Shown one piece after another: positions 52,890 to 62,444 of a stretch of 64,000 nt of DNA (position 1 is the stretch's first letter; every line of letters begins with the position of its first letter). Below the pieces are notes generated by a model. That model saw only the letters and a program-made list of their open reading frames with translations. It was not told the origin of the DNA and did not search any database. The DNA is from Methylobacterium nonmethylotrophicum (GTDB taxonomy: Bacteria > Pseudomonadota > Alphaproteobacteria > Rhizobiales > Beijerinckiaceae): positions 124,001 to 188,000 of the forward strand of contig NZ_SRLB01000005.1 of NCBI RefSeq assembly GCF_004745635.1, given 5' to 3'. The position numbers were made by a program, and so were the translations under genes.

Positions 52890-54980
52890 CTATTGCGGCA
52901 GCGCCGCGATGGCGACGTGGTTGTCGTGGAAGGCAGCACCCCCGAAGGGAGCCGGCGCATCGGCGCCGGTCAGCGTGTTGATGCCGCGCCCGTCCGGATA
53001 GGCGTCGTTCGGCCAGATCGACTCGGCGATCAGCACGCCGCGGCGCAGGCCCGCGAACAGGGTCGCCCGCAGGGTGACGGCGCCGCGCTCGTTCGACAGG
53101 CGCACCCAGGCCCCCTCCCCGATCCCGAGCGGACCGGCATCCTCCGGGTGGATCATCACCGTCGGGTGGCGCTCCCGGGCGAGCGAGGTCGGGGTCTCGG
53201 TGAAGGTCGAATTGAGGAAGTTGCGCGCCGGGCTGGTGGCGAGACGGAAGGGATGGTCCGGCGTCGCGTTCATCAGCGGCGCCTCCCAGTGGTCGGGGAG
53301 CGGCGGCATCGCCGGCCCGCGCGGGCCGTCCTGCGCCACCGGCACCGTCGCCCAGTCCGGCTTGAAGCGGAAGCGGCGGTCGGGATGGGCGAAGCCGTCG
53401 AGGAAGTGGGCGCGCGCGAAGGGCGGCTGCGCGTCGAGGAAGCCGTCCTCCTCCATCTCCGCCAGGCTGCCGCGGCGCGAGGCCTTGAGCGTAGCGTCGA
53501 TCAGGTCGCGCGGGCTCATGGCGAAACCCGGATGCTCGGCGCCGAGGCGCTGGGCGAGCGCCACGATCACCTCGTGGTTCGAGCGGCAGAGGGCGGGCGG
53601 CTCGATGCGCTTCAAGCCGAGCTGGATGTGCTGCTGGCCGCCGCCGGTATAGAGGTCGTCGTGCTCCAGGAACATCGTGGCGGGCAGGACGAGGTCGGCC
53701 ATGCGGGCCGTCTCGGTCATGAACTGCTCGTGCACGCAGACGAACAGGTCGTCGCGGGAAAATCCCCGCTTCACCAGCTCCTGCTCGGGGGCGACCGAGA
53801 CCGGGTTGGTGTTCTGGATCAGCATCGCGGTCACCGGCGGGCCGTGGCGCAGGGCCTCCGGGTCGCCGGTGAGCACCCGGCCGATCTGCGACTGGTCGAG
53901 CTGGCGGGTGCCGGGGCGGACCGCGTCGAGCCCCTCGATCAGGCGCTTGTTGAGGCCGAAGACGCCGCTGTTCGAGTGGAACGCCCCGCCGCCGCGATGC
54001 TGCCAGGCGCCGGTGACCGCCGGGATGCAGAGCGCCGCGTGCATGTTGGCGGCGCCGTTGCGGCTGCGGGCGAAGCCGTAGCCGAGGCGGAAGAACGTGT
54101 TCTTCGTCTTGCCCACGAGATGAGCGAAGCGCTCGATCTCGGCGACCGAGAGGCCGGTGATCGCCGCGGCCCATTCGGGATCGCGGCTCTGGAGATGGGC
54201 CTCCAGCTCCTCCGGGCAGTCGGTGTAGCGGGCCATGTAGTCGCGATCGGCGAGGCCGTCCCGGAACAGCACGTGCATCACCGCGCAGGCGAGCGCCCCG
54301 TCCGTGCCCGGTCGCAGCAGCAGGGCGAGATCCGCCTGCTTCATCGTCGGGTTGTCGTAGATGTCGACGACCACGACCTTGGCGCCGCGATTCTTGCGGG
54401 CGGCCTGGACGTGGGTCATCAGGTTGACTTGCGTGTGCACCGGGTTGGTGCCCCAGATCACCACGCAGTCGCTCTCGGCGATCTCGCGCGGGTCGACCCC
54501 GCCGAGGCGCCCGGTACCGGCGATGTAGCCCGACCAGGCGAGCGTGGTGCAGATGGTCGAGAACTGGCCGGAATAGCCCTTGGCGTGGCGCAGGCGGTTG
54601 ATGCCGTCGCGCATCACCAGCCCCATCGTGCCGGCATAGTAGTAGGGCCAGACCGCCTCCGGCCCGTGCGCGGCCTCCGCCGCTTTGAAGGCGTCGGCGA
54701 CGCGGTCGAGCGCCTCGTCCCAGCCGATCGGCGCGAAATCCCCCGAGCCCTTCGGGCCGGTGCGGATCAGGGGCCTCGTCAGCCGGTCGGGATGGTGGAT
54801 CCGCTCGGCGTAGCGGGCGACCTTGGCGCAGACGATTCCCGCCGTGTAGCTGTGGCGCGGGTTGCCGCGCACCCGGCCGATCGTCGCCCCGTCGATCACC
54901 TCGACCTCGAGGGCGCAGACCGACGGGCAGTCGTGCGGGCAGGTGGAGGTGGTCCGCTCGATCCGTGGCTGGGCCGTCAC
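52890..54980 (-). CDS. Molybdopterin-dependent oxidoreductase
   Basis: 696 residues from the GTG at 54978-54980, chosen because AGGGAGAG lies ahead of it; another GTG seven codons earlier is possible. The N-terminal CPHDCPSVC with a later Cys (GIVCAKV) is the 4Fe-4S motif of the DMSO-reductase superfamily. The catalytic body has VIWGTNPVHTQ and NTNPVSVAPEQ, and a C-terminal molybdopterin-guanine-dinucleotide binding domain (FLNSTFTETPTSL). No signal peptide, so it should act in the cytoplasm. No electron-transfer subunit is adjacent; the substrate is unknown. Confidence 0.9.
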   Translation of the reverse strand: MTAQPRIERTTSTCPHDCPSVCALEVEVIDGATIGRVRGNPRHSYTAGIVCAKVARYAERIHHPDRLTRPLIRTGPKGSGDFAPIGWDEALDRVADAFKAAEAAHGPEAVWPYYYAGTMGLVMRDGINRLRHAKGYSGQFSTICTTLAWSGYIAGTGRLGGVDPREIAESDCVVIWGTNPVHTQVNLMTHVQAARKNRGAKVVVVDIYDNPTMKQADLALLLRPGTDGALACAVMHVLFRDGLADRDYMARYTDCPEELEAHLQSRDPEWAAAITGLSVAEIERFAHLVGKTKNTFFRLGYGFARSRNGAANMHAALCIPAVTGAWQHRGGGAFHSNSGVFGLNKRLIEGLDAVRPGTRQLDQSQIGRVLTGDPEALRHGPPVTAMLIQNTNPVSVAPEQELVKRGFSRDDLFVCVHEQFMTETARMADLVLPATMFLEHDDLYTGGGQQHIQLGLKRIEPPALCRSNHEVIVALAQRLGAEHPGFAMSPRDLIDATLKASRRGSLAEMEEDGFLDAQPPFARAHFLDGFAHPDRRFRFKPDWATVPVAQDGPRGPAMPPLPDHWEAPLMNATPDHPFRLATSPARNFLNSTFTETPTSLARERHPTVMIHPEDAGPLGIGEGAWVRLSNERGAVTLRATLFAGLRRGVLIAESIWPNDAYPDGRGINTLTGADAPAPFGGAAFHDNHVAIAALPQ

Positions 54981-55004
54981 CGTGCGCTCTCCCTCGAACA
55001 CGAA

Positions 55005-55030
55005 AGCCCTCGCCGCGTGCGGCGAGGGCT
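55005..55030 (-). terminator. Intrinsic terminator of ndk
   Basis: AGCCCTCGCCGC (55005-55016) is the reverse complement of 55019-55030. Read on the minus strand, the stem is followed by TTTCG. It lies 35 bases past the ndk stop, and just ahead of the oxidoreductase start. Confidence 0.65.
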
Positions 55031-55065
55031 CGCAACCTATCGGCGATTTCCCGAACGGGAAACCG

Positions 55066-55488
55066 TCAGCCGACGATGTCCTTGTCGTCGAAGAACTGCT
55101 TGATCTCGATCGCCGCGTTCTCGAGGCTGTCGGAGCCGTGGACGGTGTTCTCGCCGACGGACTTCGCGAACTTCTGGCGGATGGTGCCCTCGGCGGCCTG
55201 GGCCGGGTTGGTGGCGCCCATCACCTCGCGGTACTTGGCGACGGCGTTCTCGCCCTCGAGCACCTGGACCACGACCGGGCCCGAGGTCATGAAGGCGACG
55301 AGCTCGCCGTAGAACGGGCGCTCGGCGTGGATCTCGTAGAACTTCTTGGCCTGGGCGTCCGACATGCGGATGCGGCGCTGGGCGACGATGCGCAGGCCCG
55401 CCTCCTCGATCACGGCGTTGACCGCGCCGGTGAGGTTCCGGGCGGTGGCGTCGGGCTTCAGGATGGAGAAGGTGCGCTCGGTGGCCAT
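55066..55488 (-). CDS. ndk: Nucleoside-diphosphate kinase
   Basis: 140 residues, the normal bacterial Ndk length. [15 protein letters not shown] opens the fold, and [12 protein letters not shown] carries the active-site histidine that takes the phosphate from ATP; the P-loop-like segment [14 protein letters not shown] precedes it. It balances (d)NTP pools in the cytoplasm. The start is ATG at 55486-55488. It has its own terminator and appears monocistronic. Confidence 0.97.
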   Translation of the reverse strand: MATERTFSILKPDATARNLTGAVNAVIEEAGLRIVAQRRIRMSDAQAKKFYEIHAERPFYGELVAFMTSGPVVVQVLEGENAVAKYREVMGATNPAQAAEGTIRQKFAKSVGENTVHGSDSLENAAIEIKQFFDDKDIVG

Positions 55489-55875
55489 GGGACGTCCGTC
55501 AGGAGAAAAGCGGTGGCGTGGGCGGCGGGATGCCGCGCGGGATCGGACCGAAGGCCCGGCCGGACCTCGGGTCCGGAAGATGCCGGGCGCGAGCGCCCGC
55601 CCGCCGGGGCCATGCGGACGCCCGGCGCCGGGCTTATAGCGGCGGGCCGACCGGCCCTCAAGCCAGGAAGGCAGGGCGCCCGGCGCGGACCAAAGGGACG
55701 TCCGCTGCGACCCTGCCGCAACACGGCCGAAAAATCGCCCCAAAGACCAGGCTCTTTGCGCGTCAACGTGACCTTTCAGCCACGCCGCCCCGCGCGAAGG
55801 AGCGGCGTCCCTCGCCAGCACCGCCGCTCCACGCCTTCGAGCGCTGAGCCCCGCGGACAGCCAGGAGTGTCCTGC
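55489..55875. other. Divergent gene-free stretch
   Basis: 387 bases between ndk (minus) and the DUF2147 gene (plus). High GC throughout, except a slightly AT-richer part near 55725-55780 (GAAAAATCGCCCC, CTCTTTGCGCGTCAACG). No gene, strong hairpin or repeat recognised. Confidence 0.4.
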
Positions 55876-56382
55876 ATGCGTTCGATCCTGATCCCGGCCC
55901 TCGCGGTCTCCCTCCTCTCCGCCGGTACCGCGATGGCGGCCTCCGCCAAGGACCCGACCGGGACCTGGCTCACCGAGGACGGCCGGGCCAAGATCAGGAT
56001 CGAGAAATGCGGCCCGGGCGGCACCCAGGCCTGCGGCACGGTGGTGTGGCTGAAGACGCCCCTCAACGACCAGGGCCAGCCGCGCACCGACATCAAGAAT
56101 CCCGATCCGAAGAAGCGCAGCCGTCCGGTGATCGGCCTCCCGCTGATGGAGGGCCTGAAGCCCGAGGACGGGGCCTTCAAGGGCCAGATCTACAACGCCG
56201 AGGAAGGCAAGGTCTACGACGTCTCGATCTCCCGCGAGAGCGCGAGCGAGCTGGCGATCTCGGGCTGCATGCTGAAGGTGCTGTGCGGCTCGCAGACCTG
56301 GACCAAGGCCCCGGACGAGTTCGCTCAGGCGGCGCAGCCGGCCGCGAAGAAGCCCGCTCCGGCCAAGCCGGCGGCGAACTGA
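55876..56382 (+). CDS. DUF2147 family exported protein
   Basis: 168 residues. The signal peptide ends at AMAA (about residue 22). The DUF2147 domain follows: [20 protein letters not shown] at its start, then [24 protein letters not shown] and [16 protein letters not shown], closing with [13 protein letters not shown]. An Ala/Pro/Lys tail ends the protein. DUF2147 is a lipocalin-like periplasmic domain of unknown function. CCAGGAG lies ahead of the ATG. Confidence 0.9.
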   Translation: MRSILIPALAVSLLSAGTAMAASAKDPTGTWLTEDGRAKIRIEKCGPGGTQACGTVVWLKTPLNDQGQPRTDIKNPDPKKRSRPVIGLPLMEGLKPEDGAFKGQIYNAEEGKVYDVSISRESASELAISGCMLKVLCGSQTWTKAPDEFAQAAQPAAKKPAPAKPAAN

Positions 56383-56392
56383 GGCGCCGGCA

Positions 56393-57070
56393 TCAGGCCC
56401 GCGAGGCCGGGCCCGGCGGCTCCTCCGGGGCCGGCTTCAGCTGGAAGCCGCGCTGGACCCCCGGGCGGGCCTTCATCCGGTCGATCCAGGCGGCGACGTG
56501 GGGCAGCGCCGCGATGTCCTGGCCCTGGCGCTCCCAGAGCTTGGCCCAGGGCAGGATCGCGATGTCGGCGATGGTGTAATCGTCGCCGGCGACGTGGGGG
56601 TGACGGCCGAGCTGCGCGTCGAGGGTGGCGTAGAGCCGGGTCGTCGCGGCGGTGAAGCGCTCGATCGCGTACGGGATCTTGTCCGAGGCGTAAATCCGGA
56701 AGTGGTGGGTCTGGCCGAGGGTCGGGCCGAAATTCGCCGCCTGCCAGAAGAGCCAGATGTCGACCGCGATGCGGGCGCGCTCGTCGGAGGGGTAGAACAG
56801 GCCGGTCTTGCGGGCGAGGTACTGCAGGATCGCGTTCGATTCGAACACCGTGATCGGCTGCCCCCCCGGCCCGTCCGGATCGACGATGACCGGGATCTTG
56901 CCGTGCGGCGCCACGGCCAGGAAATCGGGGGCGGTCTGGGCCCCCTTGCCGATGTTGATCGGGATCATCCGGTAAGGCAGGCCGCATTCCTCGAGCATGA
57001 TCGAGGCCTTCCAGCCGTTCGGCGTCGTCCAGTAGTAGAGGTCGATCGGCGGCTGCGTCACGGCCGACAT
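56393..57070 (-). CDS. Glutathione S-transferase family protein (YfcG/nu-class type)
   Basis: 225 residues. [19 protein letters not shown] near residues 10-28 has the TPNG motif by which nu-class (YfcG-like) enzymes bind glutathione without a Tyr or Ser catalyst. [15 protein letters not shown] and [11 protein letters not shown] complete the thioredoxin half, and the helical half has [13 protein letters not shown]. YfcG-type proteins are mostly disulfide-bond reductases acting with glutathione. It converges on the DUF2147 gene with 10 bases between stops. Confidence 0.9.
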   Translation of the reverse strand: MSAVTQPPIDLYYWTTPNGWKASIMLEECGLPYRMIPINIGKGAQTAPDFLAVAPHGKIPVIVDPDGPGGQPITVFESNAILQYLARKTGLFYPSDERARIAVDIWLFWQAANFGPTLGQTHHFRIYASDKIPYAIERFTAATTRLYATLDAQLGRHPHVAGDDYTIADIAILPWAKLWERQGQDIAALPHVAAWIDRMKARPGVQRGFQLKPAPEEPPGPASRA

Positions 57071-57323
57071 GCGGGCGGTCCTTCTCGCATTGCGGGGACG
57101 TCAGGCGCGTCCGTCGCGCATCGGGCTACCCGGTGAGGTAAACAGAGGCCGGCCCGCCCTGTACAGGGTGAAGGTTGTCTCAATCACCGCTCCTGCACCG
57201 CTCCTGCGGCGGTGTTCTCGGCCGGACACGGGAGGCGCGGCGCCTCTTGCCCTTGCGTCAGGTTGTGGCAGTGTCTCGCCCGCGCCACCCTCTCGGCGCC
57301 GTCCGCCCCGCGAGCCTGCCCCC

Positions 57324-57584
57324 ATGCCGTTCCCGCTCCCCCGCGCCGTCCTGGCAGCCCTGCTGGTTGCCACGCCCATCTCCGCCCTCGGCCAGGCCGG
57401 CACGAAGCCCGAACTCGCGCCCCGCCGGGAGCCCAGCGTCCGGAGCCTCGCCGCCCGCGAGCGCCAGCGCAAATGCGGCGCCGAGTGGCGCGCCCTCGGC
57501 CCGCCCGAGAAGGCCGCCCAGGGACCGCGCTGGCCGCAATATTACAGCAAGTGCGTGCGCCGGCTGAAGGAGCAGCGGGCCTGA
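57324..57584 (+). CDS. Small exported protein, unknown function
   Basis: 86 residues. A signal peptide (MPFPLPRAVLAALLVATPIS, cut near LGQA) precedes a short basic domain with two cysteines spaced 33 apart (KCGAEWRALG ... YYSKCVRRLKEQ). The C-x(n)-WPQYYSKC pattern is shared by small rhizobial exported proteins of unknown role. An orphan terminator (57804-57830) lies about 220 bases beyond its stop and might close its transcript. Confidence 0.65.
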   Translation: MPFPLPRAVLAALLVATPISALGQAGTKPELAPRREPSVRSLAARERQRKCGAEWRALGPPEKAAQGPRWPQYYSKCVRRLKEQRA

Positions 57585-57803
57585 CGCCGCCGGCCTGCGG
57601 ACGAAGCCACGCTCTGCCCGGACGCCAGGGTCGTGCGTGTTGCGCGCGAATGTCGAGCATCGCACACACGCGTTGTTAGTTCTTGTCGCGACCACATCGT
57701 TGATCGCAATTTTTGTTCTCGATGTGCCGACAGCAGTTGTCTCAACCTGATTATGCTGTTACGTAATGCATATCCTGAGTTTCGAGACCCAGGGCACCTT
57801 TGA

Positions 57804-57833
57804 GGCGCACTCTTCGAGTGCGCCTTTTTTCTT
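57804..57833 (+). terminator. Strong plus-strand intrinsic terminator
   Basis: GGCGCACTC (57804-57812), loop TTC, GAGTGCGCC (57816-57824), then TTTTTTCTT. A perfect 9-bp stem with a T-run. No plus-strand gene ends nearby except the small exported protein 220 bases upstream. Confidence 0.8.
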
Positions 57834-57852
57834 GCCCCATAGCTGACACAGC

Positions 57853-57880
57853 AAAAAAGAGCCCCGGCTTTCGCCGGGGC
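57853..57880 (-). terminator. Intrinsic terminator of the porin gene
   Basis: GCCCCGGC (57861-57868), TTTC, GCCGGGGC (57873-57880); on the minus strand the stem is followed by TCTTTTTTGC. It lies 25 bases past the porin stop. Confidence 0.85.
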
Positions 57881-57904
57881 CCCCATTCCCAAACTTCGAA
57901 GAGC

Positions 57905-59542
57905 TTAGAAGTCGCGCTGCACGCGCATGCGGACGTTGAAACCGTCGATGGCGTTGGTGGTCGGCAGGACCGCGCCGTTCAAGGTCGGCAAGCCGGCGGC
58001 GTTCACGCCGTTCGGCGCACCCGCGGTCTTGTTGGGGTCGATCACGCGACCGCTGTTGATGGCCTGGCGGGTGTACAGACCTTCGACGCCGATATCGAGA
58101 TCCTTCACCGGCGACCAGATCAGGCTCGCGCCGGCGACGATCTGGTTGGAGTCGCGCAGCACCGCGTTGAACGCGGACTGGGCCAGGAACGGGTTGCCGA
58201 GGGGCTGCACGCCGGTGCTGGCGAGGTTGCTGATCAGGGCGAGATTATTGCGGGCGGCCGTCCCGTGATAGATCTCGCCGTAGCTGCCGATGAAGGCCGA
58301 GCGCCATTCCGGCGTCCAGTAATGCAGGTACGACGCGACGACGGTCCAGCTGCGGGCGAGGCTCATCTTGCCGTTGACCGGGTCGACGATCGCGTCCGAA
58401 TACCACTGGTTGAAGGCACCGGCGGCGATGTTGCCGTTCGAGGTCCAGCCGCCGTTATACGAGTTGATGCCGGTATAGGAGTTGGCACCTTCGCCGTACG
58501 AGCCCTGGAGGTAGAGCGCATCGCCGGCGGCGATGAAGGGCAGGTTGGCCTTGATGCCGGCCTGCACGGCCCAGCCATACGCGTTGTTCACCCGCGCCGC
58601 CGAAGCCGCGCCGGTGGCGATCGCCGGGAAGCCGTTGAAGGGGGTGACGGTGCTGGCGTTGCCGACGGTCAGCTCGTGCACGGCGGCGGAGAGCTGGGCC
58701 GAGCCCCAGGCGGCGTCGTAGCGCAGCGCGCCGACGAAGTCGGGCATGCGCGAGCGCTGGACCACGTCGTAGTTGGCGACGCCGACCGGGACGCCCGCCG
58801 CGTTGAAGGCGAGGACCGGGGTGAAGTTGCCGGCTCCGGCGGTGAAGACCTGGTACTGGCCGTTCCCCAGGATGGTGCCCGTGCCGAAGATCGGCACCTT
58901 GCGGAAGATCGGGTCTTCCATCGACAGCGTCGCCGAGAAGCCCTGGCCGAAGGTGGCGGTGTAGGCGAGCAGGTTGGTGGAGGAGACGTCCGAGCCCAGC
59001 GAGGTGCCGATGATCTCGAAGTCGTGGGCGTAGAAGTCGTAGAACGAGGCCGCGCGACCGGCGGTGAGGCCGGCGAACTGGATGAAGGCCTTGTCGACGT
59101 TCACGTATTGCTGGGCGCGGCCGAACGTGTCGACGCCGAGCGCCGGGAAGGAGTTGCCGGCGCGGTTCTGCGTGCCCGAGGTCAGGTAGGCGCCGGTGCG
59201 GGAGGCGAGCTCGAAGCGCACGAAGGCGCGGAGAGTGCCGTAGGCGGTCTGCGTGCGGGCGTCGAGGTTGAGGCGGCCGAGGCCGCGATAGCCCGACAGG
59301 TCGCCGGCCGAACCGGAGCGGGTGAAGTTCTGGGTGTAGCCGGCCTCGAAGCGGGCGCGGCCGGAGACGCGCAGGCAGGTGTCGGTACCGGGAATGAAGA
59401 AGAAGCCGGCCCCGTAGGCCGAGCAGACACGAACGTACTCAACAGGCGCCGCCTTCTTGACCGGCAGATCGGCAGCCTGCGCCCCCGCGACGACGGTCAG
59501 GCCAGCGGCCGAACCCAGCAGAAGGCTCTTCACGAGCTTCAT
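57905..59542 (-). CDS. Major outer-membrane porin (Rhizobiales Porin_2 family)
   Basis: 545 residues. The signal peptide (MKLVKSLLLGSAAGLTVVAG, cut after AQA) leads to ADLPVKKAAPVEYVRVC, and then FFIPGTDTCLRVSGRARFE, the conserved start of the Rhizobiales barrel porins with a disulfide pair. Beta-barrel strands alternate to the end, which closes in aromatic-terminated RMRVQRDF. It forms a trimeric general channel in the outer membrane. GGAGGT before the ATG is a strong ribosome site, it has its own terminator, and the codon use looks highly optimised, all fitting a very abundant protein. Confidence 0.93.
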   Translation of the reverse strand: MKLVKSLLLGSAAGLTVVAGAQAADLPVKKAAPVEYVRVCSAYGAGFFFIPGTDTCLRVSGRARFEAGYTQNFTRSGSAGDLSGYRGLGRLNLDARTQTAYGTLRAFVRFELASRTGAYLTSGTQNRAGNSFPALGVDTFGRAQQYVNVDKAFIQFAGLTAGRAASFYDFYAHDFEIIGTSLGSDVSSTNLLAYTATFGQGFSATLSMEDPIFRKVPIFGTGTILGNGQYQVFTAGAGNFTPVLAFNAAGVPVGVANYDVVQRSRMPDFVGALRYDAAWGSAQLSAAVHELTVGNASTVTPFNGFPAIATGAASAARVNNAYGWAVQAGIKANLPFIAAGDALYLQGSYGEGANSYTGINSYNGGWTSNGNIAAGAFNQWYSDAIVDPVNGKMSLARSWTVVASYLHYWTPEWRSAFIGSYGEIYHGTAARNNLALISNLASTGVQPLGNPFLAQSAFNAVLRDSNQIVAGASLIWSPVKDLDIGVEGLYTRQAINSGRVIDPNKTAGAPNGVNAAGLPTLNGAVLPTTNAIDGFNVRMRVQRDF

Positions 59543-60183
59543 TGAGACCTCCAAGATTTCGGACCCGAAAAGGGGTGAACGACTCTGTTCCGAAGACCTT
59601 TTCGGCCTCGAGACCATGTCCCTCTTATGCCCCCGAAGATTCAGCCCCGCAGACGTTCGGCTGAACCGCACCGGACCCCGTCCGGCGCGAAGGAACAATC
59701 TTTCATGACGCTGCGTTGATCAATGTGCTCTAAGAACTAACAACTGTCCCTGACGACCTTGACGGGACAATGTGGCAGAATCACCACATTTTGAACTGCG
59801 ACATCGGCCTGTTATTTCTCTTGAACTAACATTTTATTTGCATCTCTTGATTGATCTAACAAAAAATAACATCGGTTTTATTGAAGCACTAACTTAACAA
59901 AATTTCAGACATAATGCAGAGATATTTTGGAGTCAAATCATTGTTAGCGCGATGTTTATACAGTAGATAAAGCACTTAAATGATAATATTGATTATATTT
60001 CCCACATATCGATTGATGTTTTTCTCATACTGATCTTTGAGATGACCCTGAGCATAGGACCACGCCGGCGGCCGCCGGCCCCGCGGTGCTCCACCGCTGG
60101 CCGGCTCTGGCGAGCCGGCAGGCTTTCCGCTTCCATCGGCGCGCCGCGAATCGCCGGGCGGCGTCGACCGAGGGAGTCAGACC
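59543..60183 (-). promoter_or_regulatory. Long AT-rich upstream region of the porin gene
   Basis: 641 bases between the porin and the divergent phosphatase-like gene. From about 59715 to 60040 the sequence is strongly AT-rich, against a very GC-rich genome. GAACTAACA occurs at 59734-59742 and 59823-59831, with close variants CTAACAAAAAATAACA near 59857 and CACTAACTTAACA near 59887, and TTGTTAGC at 59941. The leader of the porin mRNA would be about 190 bases if transcription starts near 59730. A multi-site regulator or bent-DNA activation zone is the likely reading. Confidence 0.6.
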
Positions 60184-62034
60184 ATGCGCACGATTTCGGG
60201 CGGCCTCGCCGCCGGCCTTCTCGCGGCGAGCCTCGCCGCCTCGCTCGAGACCGCGACGGCTCAGGACGCCCGGCCGCCCGCCCCGGGCCGGCCGCACAAC
60301 GTGGTGCTGTTCGTCCCCGACGGGATGCGGTCCCGGATGGTGTCCGCGGAACTCACCCCCGCGATGGCGGCCCTGCGCCAGGCCGGGGTGGACTTCGCCA
60401 ACAGCCACTCGCTGTTCCCGACCTTCACCACCGCCAACGGGGCCGCGATGGCGACGGGCCATCATCACGGCGACCACGGCGACTTCTCGAACACGATCTA
60501 TACCGGCACGCCGATCGCCGCGCAGGACCGGACGGTGACGCCCTTCGTCGAGCACGACGCGGTGCTCGGGGACATGGATGCCGCCTTCGACGGCGACTGG
60601 CTCAACGAGGAGACGGTGCTGCGCGCCGCCGCCAGGGCCGGCTACTCCACGGCGGCGATCGGCAAGGTCGGGCCGGTGCTCAACTTCGACCACACCAACC
60701 GCACCGGCGACCCGACCATCGTGGTCGACGACCAGACCGGCTCCAACGTCGGCATCCCGCTCAGCCCCGAGATGCGCCGCCGGCTCGAGGCCGTCGGGCT
60801 GCCGCTGGCCGCCCCCGGGCGCGGCGAGAACGGCAAGGCCGGCTCCTCGACCGTGCCGGGCACGCTCGCGGCCAACGTCGATCAGCAGGCCTACTTCGCC
60901 GACGTCGCCACCAAGGTGGTCCTGCCACTGTTCCGCGAGCGCGACCGGCCGTTCATCCTGGTCTACTGGTCGCGCGACCCGGACGGGGTGCAGCACAACG
61001 AGGGCGACAGCCTCGGCCGCCTGGTGCCGGGGATCAACGGGCCGACCTCGCGGGCCGGCATGCGCAACGCCGACGACAACCTCGCGGCCCTGCGCCGGGC
61101 GCTCGACGCCCTCGGGCTGGCGGCGACCACCAACATCGTGGTGGCGGCCGACCACGGCTTCTCCACCATCACCAAGGAGAGCGCGACGAGCCCCGCCGCG
61201 CGCCTGAGCCTGCCGGACGTCCCGGCGGGGCTGCTGCCGCCGGGCTTCCTCGCCCTCGACCTTGCCCGCGCCCTCGACCTGCCGATCTTCGAGCCCTTCG
61301 GCGAGCGCGCCCCGGTGCCGGCGAATGCCCGCCCGCGCACGGCGAGCGCCCTGATCGGCCGCGACCCTGCCGATCCCGACGTGGCGGTGGCGGTGAACGG
61401 CGGCTCGGACCTCGTCTACCTGCCCAAGAAGGACCTCGCCGGCAACGCCGCGCTCCTGCGCCGGATCGTCGACGCCCTGATGGCCCAGGACTATGTCAGC
61501 GGCCTGTTCGTCGATGACGCCTATGGCCCGGTCCCCGGCACGCTGCCGCTCTCGTCGATCCACCTGAAGGGCGACGCGCGCACCCCGACCCCGGCGATCG
61601 TCGTCAACTTCCGCTCGTTCACCACCGGCTGCGACGTGCCGGTGACCTGCGTGGCCGAGGTCGCCGACACGGTGCTGCAGCAGGGCCAGGGCATGCACGG
61701 CACCTTCAGCCGCGCCGACACCCACAACTTCATGGCGGCGATCGGCCCCGACTTCAAAGCCGGCTTCGTCGATCCGGCCCCGGTGAGCAACGCCGATGTC
61801 GGCCGGACCCTGGCGGCGCTCCTGCGCCTTGAGATCCGCGCCAAGGGCCGCCTGCTCGGACGCACGATGACGGAGGCCCTGACGAACGGTGCGGTGCCGG
61901 AGATCCGCGCCGGCACCCTGCGCTCCGCGCCGCACGGCACCGGGCTCGCGACCGTGCTGCGCTACCAGGAGGCCGGCGGGCAACGCTACTTCGACGCCGC
62001 CGGCTTTCCGGGCCGGACCTTCGGGCTGGATTGA
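60184..62034 (+). CDS. Alkaline-phosphatase superfamily enzyme (type I phosphodiesterase/nucleotide pyrophosphatase-like)
   Basis: 616 residues. A signal peptide ends at TATAQ (about residue 27). Metal-site elements: LFVPDGMRS near 42 (first Asp), PTFTTANGAAMATGHHHG near 80, where Thr is the probable nucleophile, VYWSRDPDGVQH with Asp and His ligands near 265, and AADHGFS near 320 with the Asp-His pair. This is the zinc-site order of phosphodiesterases of the superfamily. It should hydrolyse phosphoesters in the periplasm. It faces away from the porin gene. Confidence 0.88.
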   Translation: MRTISGGLAAGLLAASLAASLETATAQDARPPAPGRPHNVVLFVPDGMRSRMVSAELTPAMAALRQAGVDFANSHSLFPTFTTANGAAMATGHHHGDHGDFSNTIYTGTPIAAQDRTVTPFVEHDAVLGDMDAAFDGDWLNEETVLRAAARAGYSTAAIGKVGPVLNFDHTNRTGDPTIVVDDQTGSNVGIPLSPEMRRRLEAVGLPLAAPGRGENGKAGSSTVPGTLAANVDQQAYFADVATKVVLPLFRERDRPFILVYWSRDPDGVQHNEGDSLGRLVPGINGPTSRAGMRNADDNLAALRRALDALGLAATTNIVVAADHGFSTITKESATSPAARLSLPDVPAGLLPPGFLALDLARALDLPIFEPFGERAPVPANARPRTASALIGRDPADPDVAVAVNGGSDLVYLPKKDLAGNAALLRRIVDALMAQDYVSGLFVDDAYGPVPGTLPLSSIHLKGDARTPTPAIVVNFRSFTTGCDVPVTCVAEVADTVLQQGQGMHGTFSRADTHNFMAAIGPDFKAGFVDPAPVSNADVGRTLAALLRLEIRAKGRLLGRTMTEALTNGAVPEIRAGTLRSAPHGTGLATVLRYQEAGGQRYFDAAGFPGRTFGLD

Positions 62035-62189
62035 AGCCCTGCGCGGCCGGCCCGAGCGCGGGCCGGTCGCCCCCCGGGAGACGTCGAGTCCCATGCCCTC
62101 CCCCGGCAGGGACCTTGCCGATAGTTTTTAGTTGTTCTAATTAGCAACTGCGAGCGCCGGACGGTGGTCCGGCGGACGGGAGAGACGTG

Positions 62190-62399
62190 ATGGCGACCAA
62201 TTCGGGCGCGGCCTGCAGCAGCTGCCGCTACTTCGACGACCGCGCGCTCAACGGCGCCGCCGCCCAGGGCGACGAGGGCCTGTGCCGCTTCAACCCACCG
62301 GTGAGCCAGCCCGAGCCGCAGGGCCACGGCCTGTGGCCGGTCGTCGCCGGCCAGGACTGGTGCGGCCACTTCACCGCCGCGCAGCATCCGGCGGAGTGA
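62190..62399 (+). CDS. Small cysteine-rich protein, unknown function
   Basis: 69 residues with four cysteines and a CxxC: ACSSCRYFDD at the start, LCRFNPP in the middle and DWCGHF at the end. The spacing fits a small zinc or iron-sulfur knuckle. GGGAGAG lies ahead of the ATG at 62190; a GTG one codon earlier is possible. I recognise similar rhizobial proteins but no named family. About 30 bases upstream AGTTG and CAACT form a spaced inverted repeat (near 62131-62150) that could be a regulator site. Confidence 0.6.
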   Translation: MATNSGAACSSCRYFDDRALNGAAAQGDEGLCRFNPPVSQPEPQGHGLWPVVAGQDWCGHFTAAQHPAE

Positions 62400-62444
62400 A
62401 CCGCCCGCGCCCCGCCCGGGGCCGACGTGTCTCGACGGTTTCGT

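Larger units (their letters stand above)
57585..57904. other. Gene-free stretch holding a candidate small RNA
   Basis: 320 bases between a small exported protein gene and the porin gene, which converge. GTTGTTAGTTCTT at 57672-57684 matches exactly the 13-base block upstream of the porin (59732-59744 on the opposite strand), in the same orientation relative to the downstream transcript. Both are followed by CACAT or CACA and then TTGATC. About 120 bases further a strong plus-strand terminator stands. No coding frame between them. Candidate small RNA or a porin-gene relic. Confidence 0.45.
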
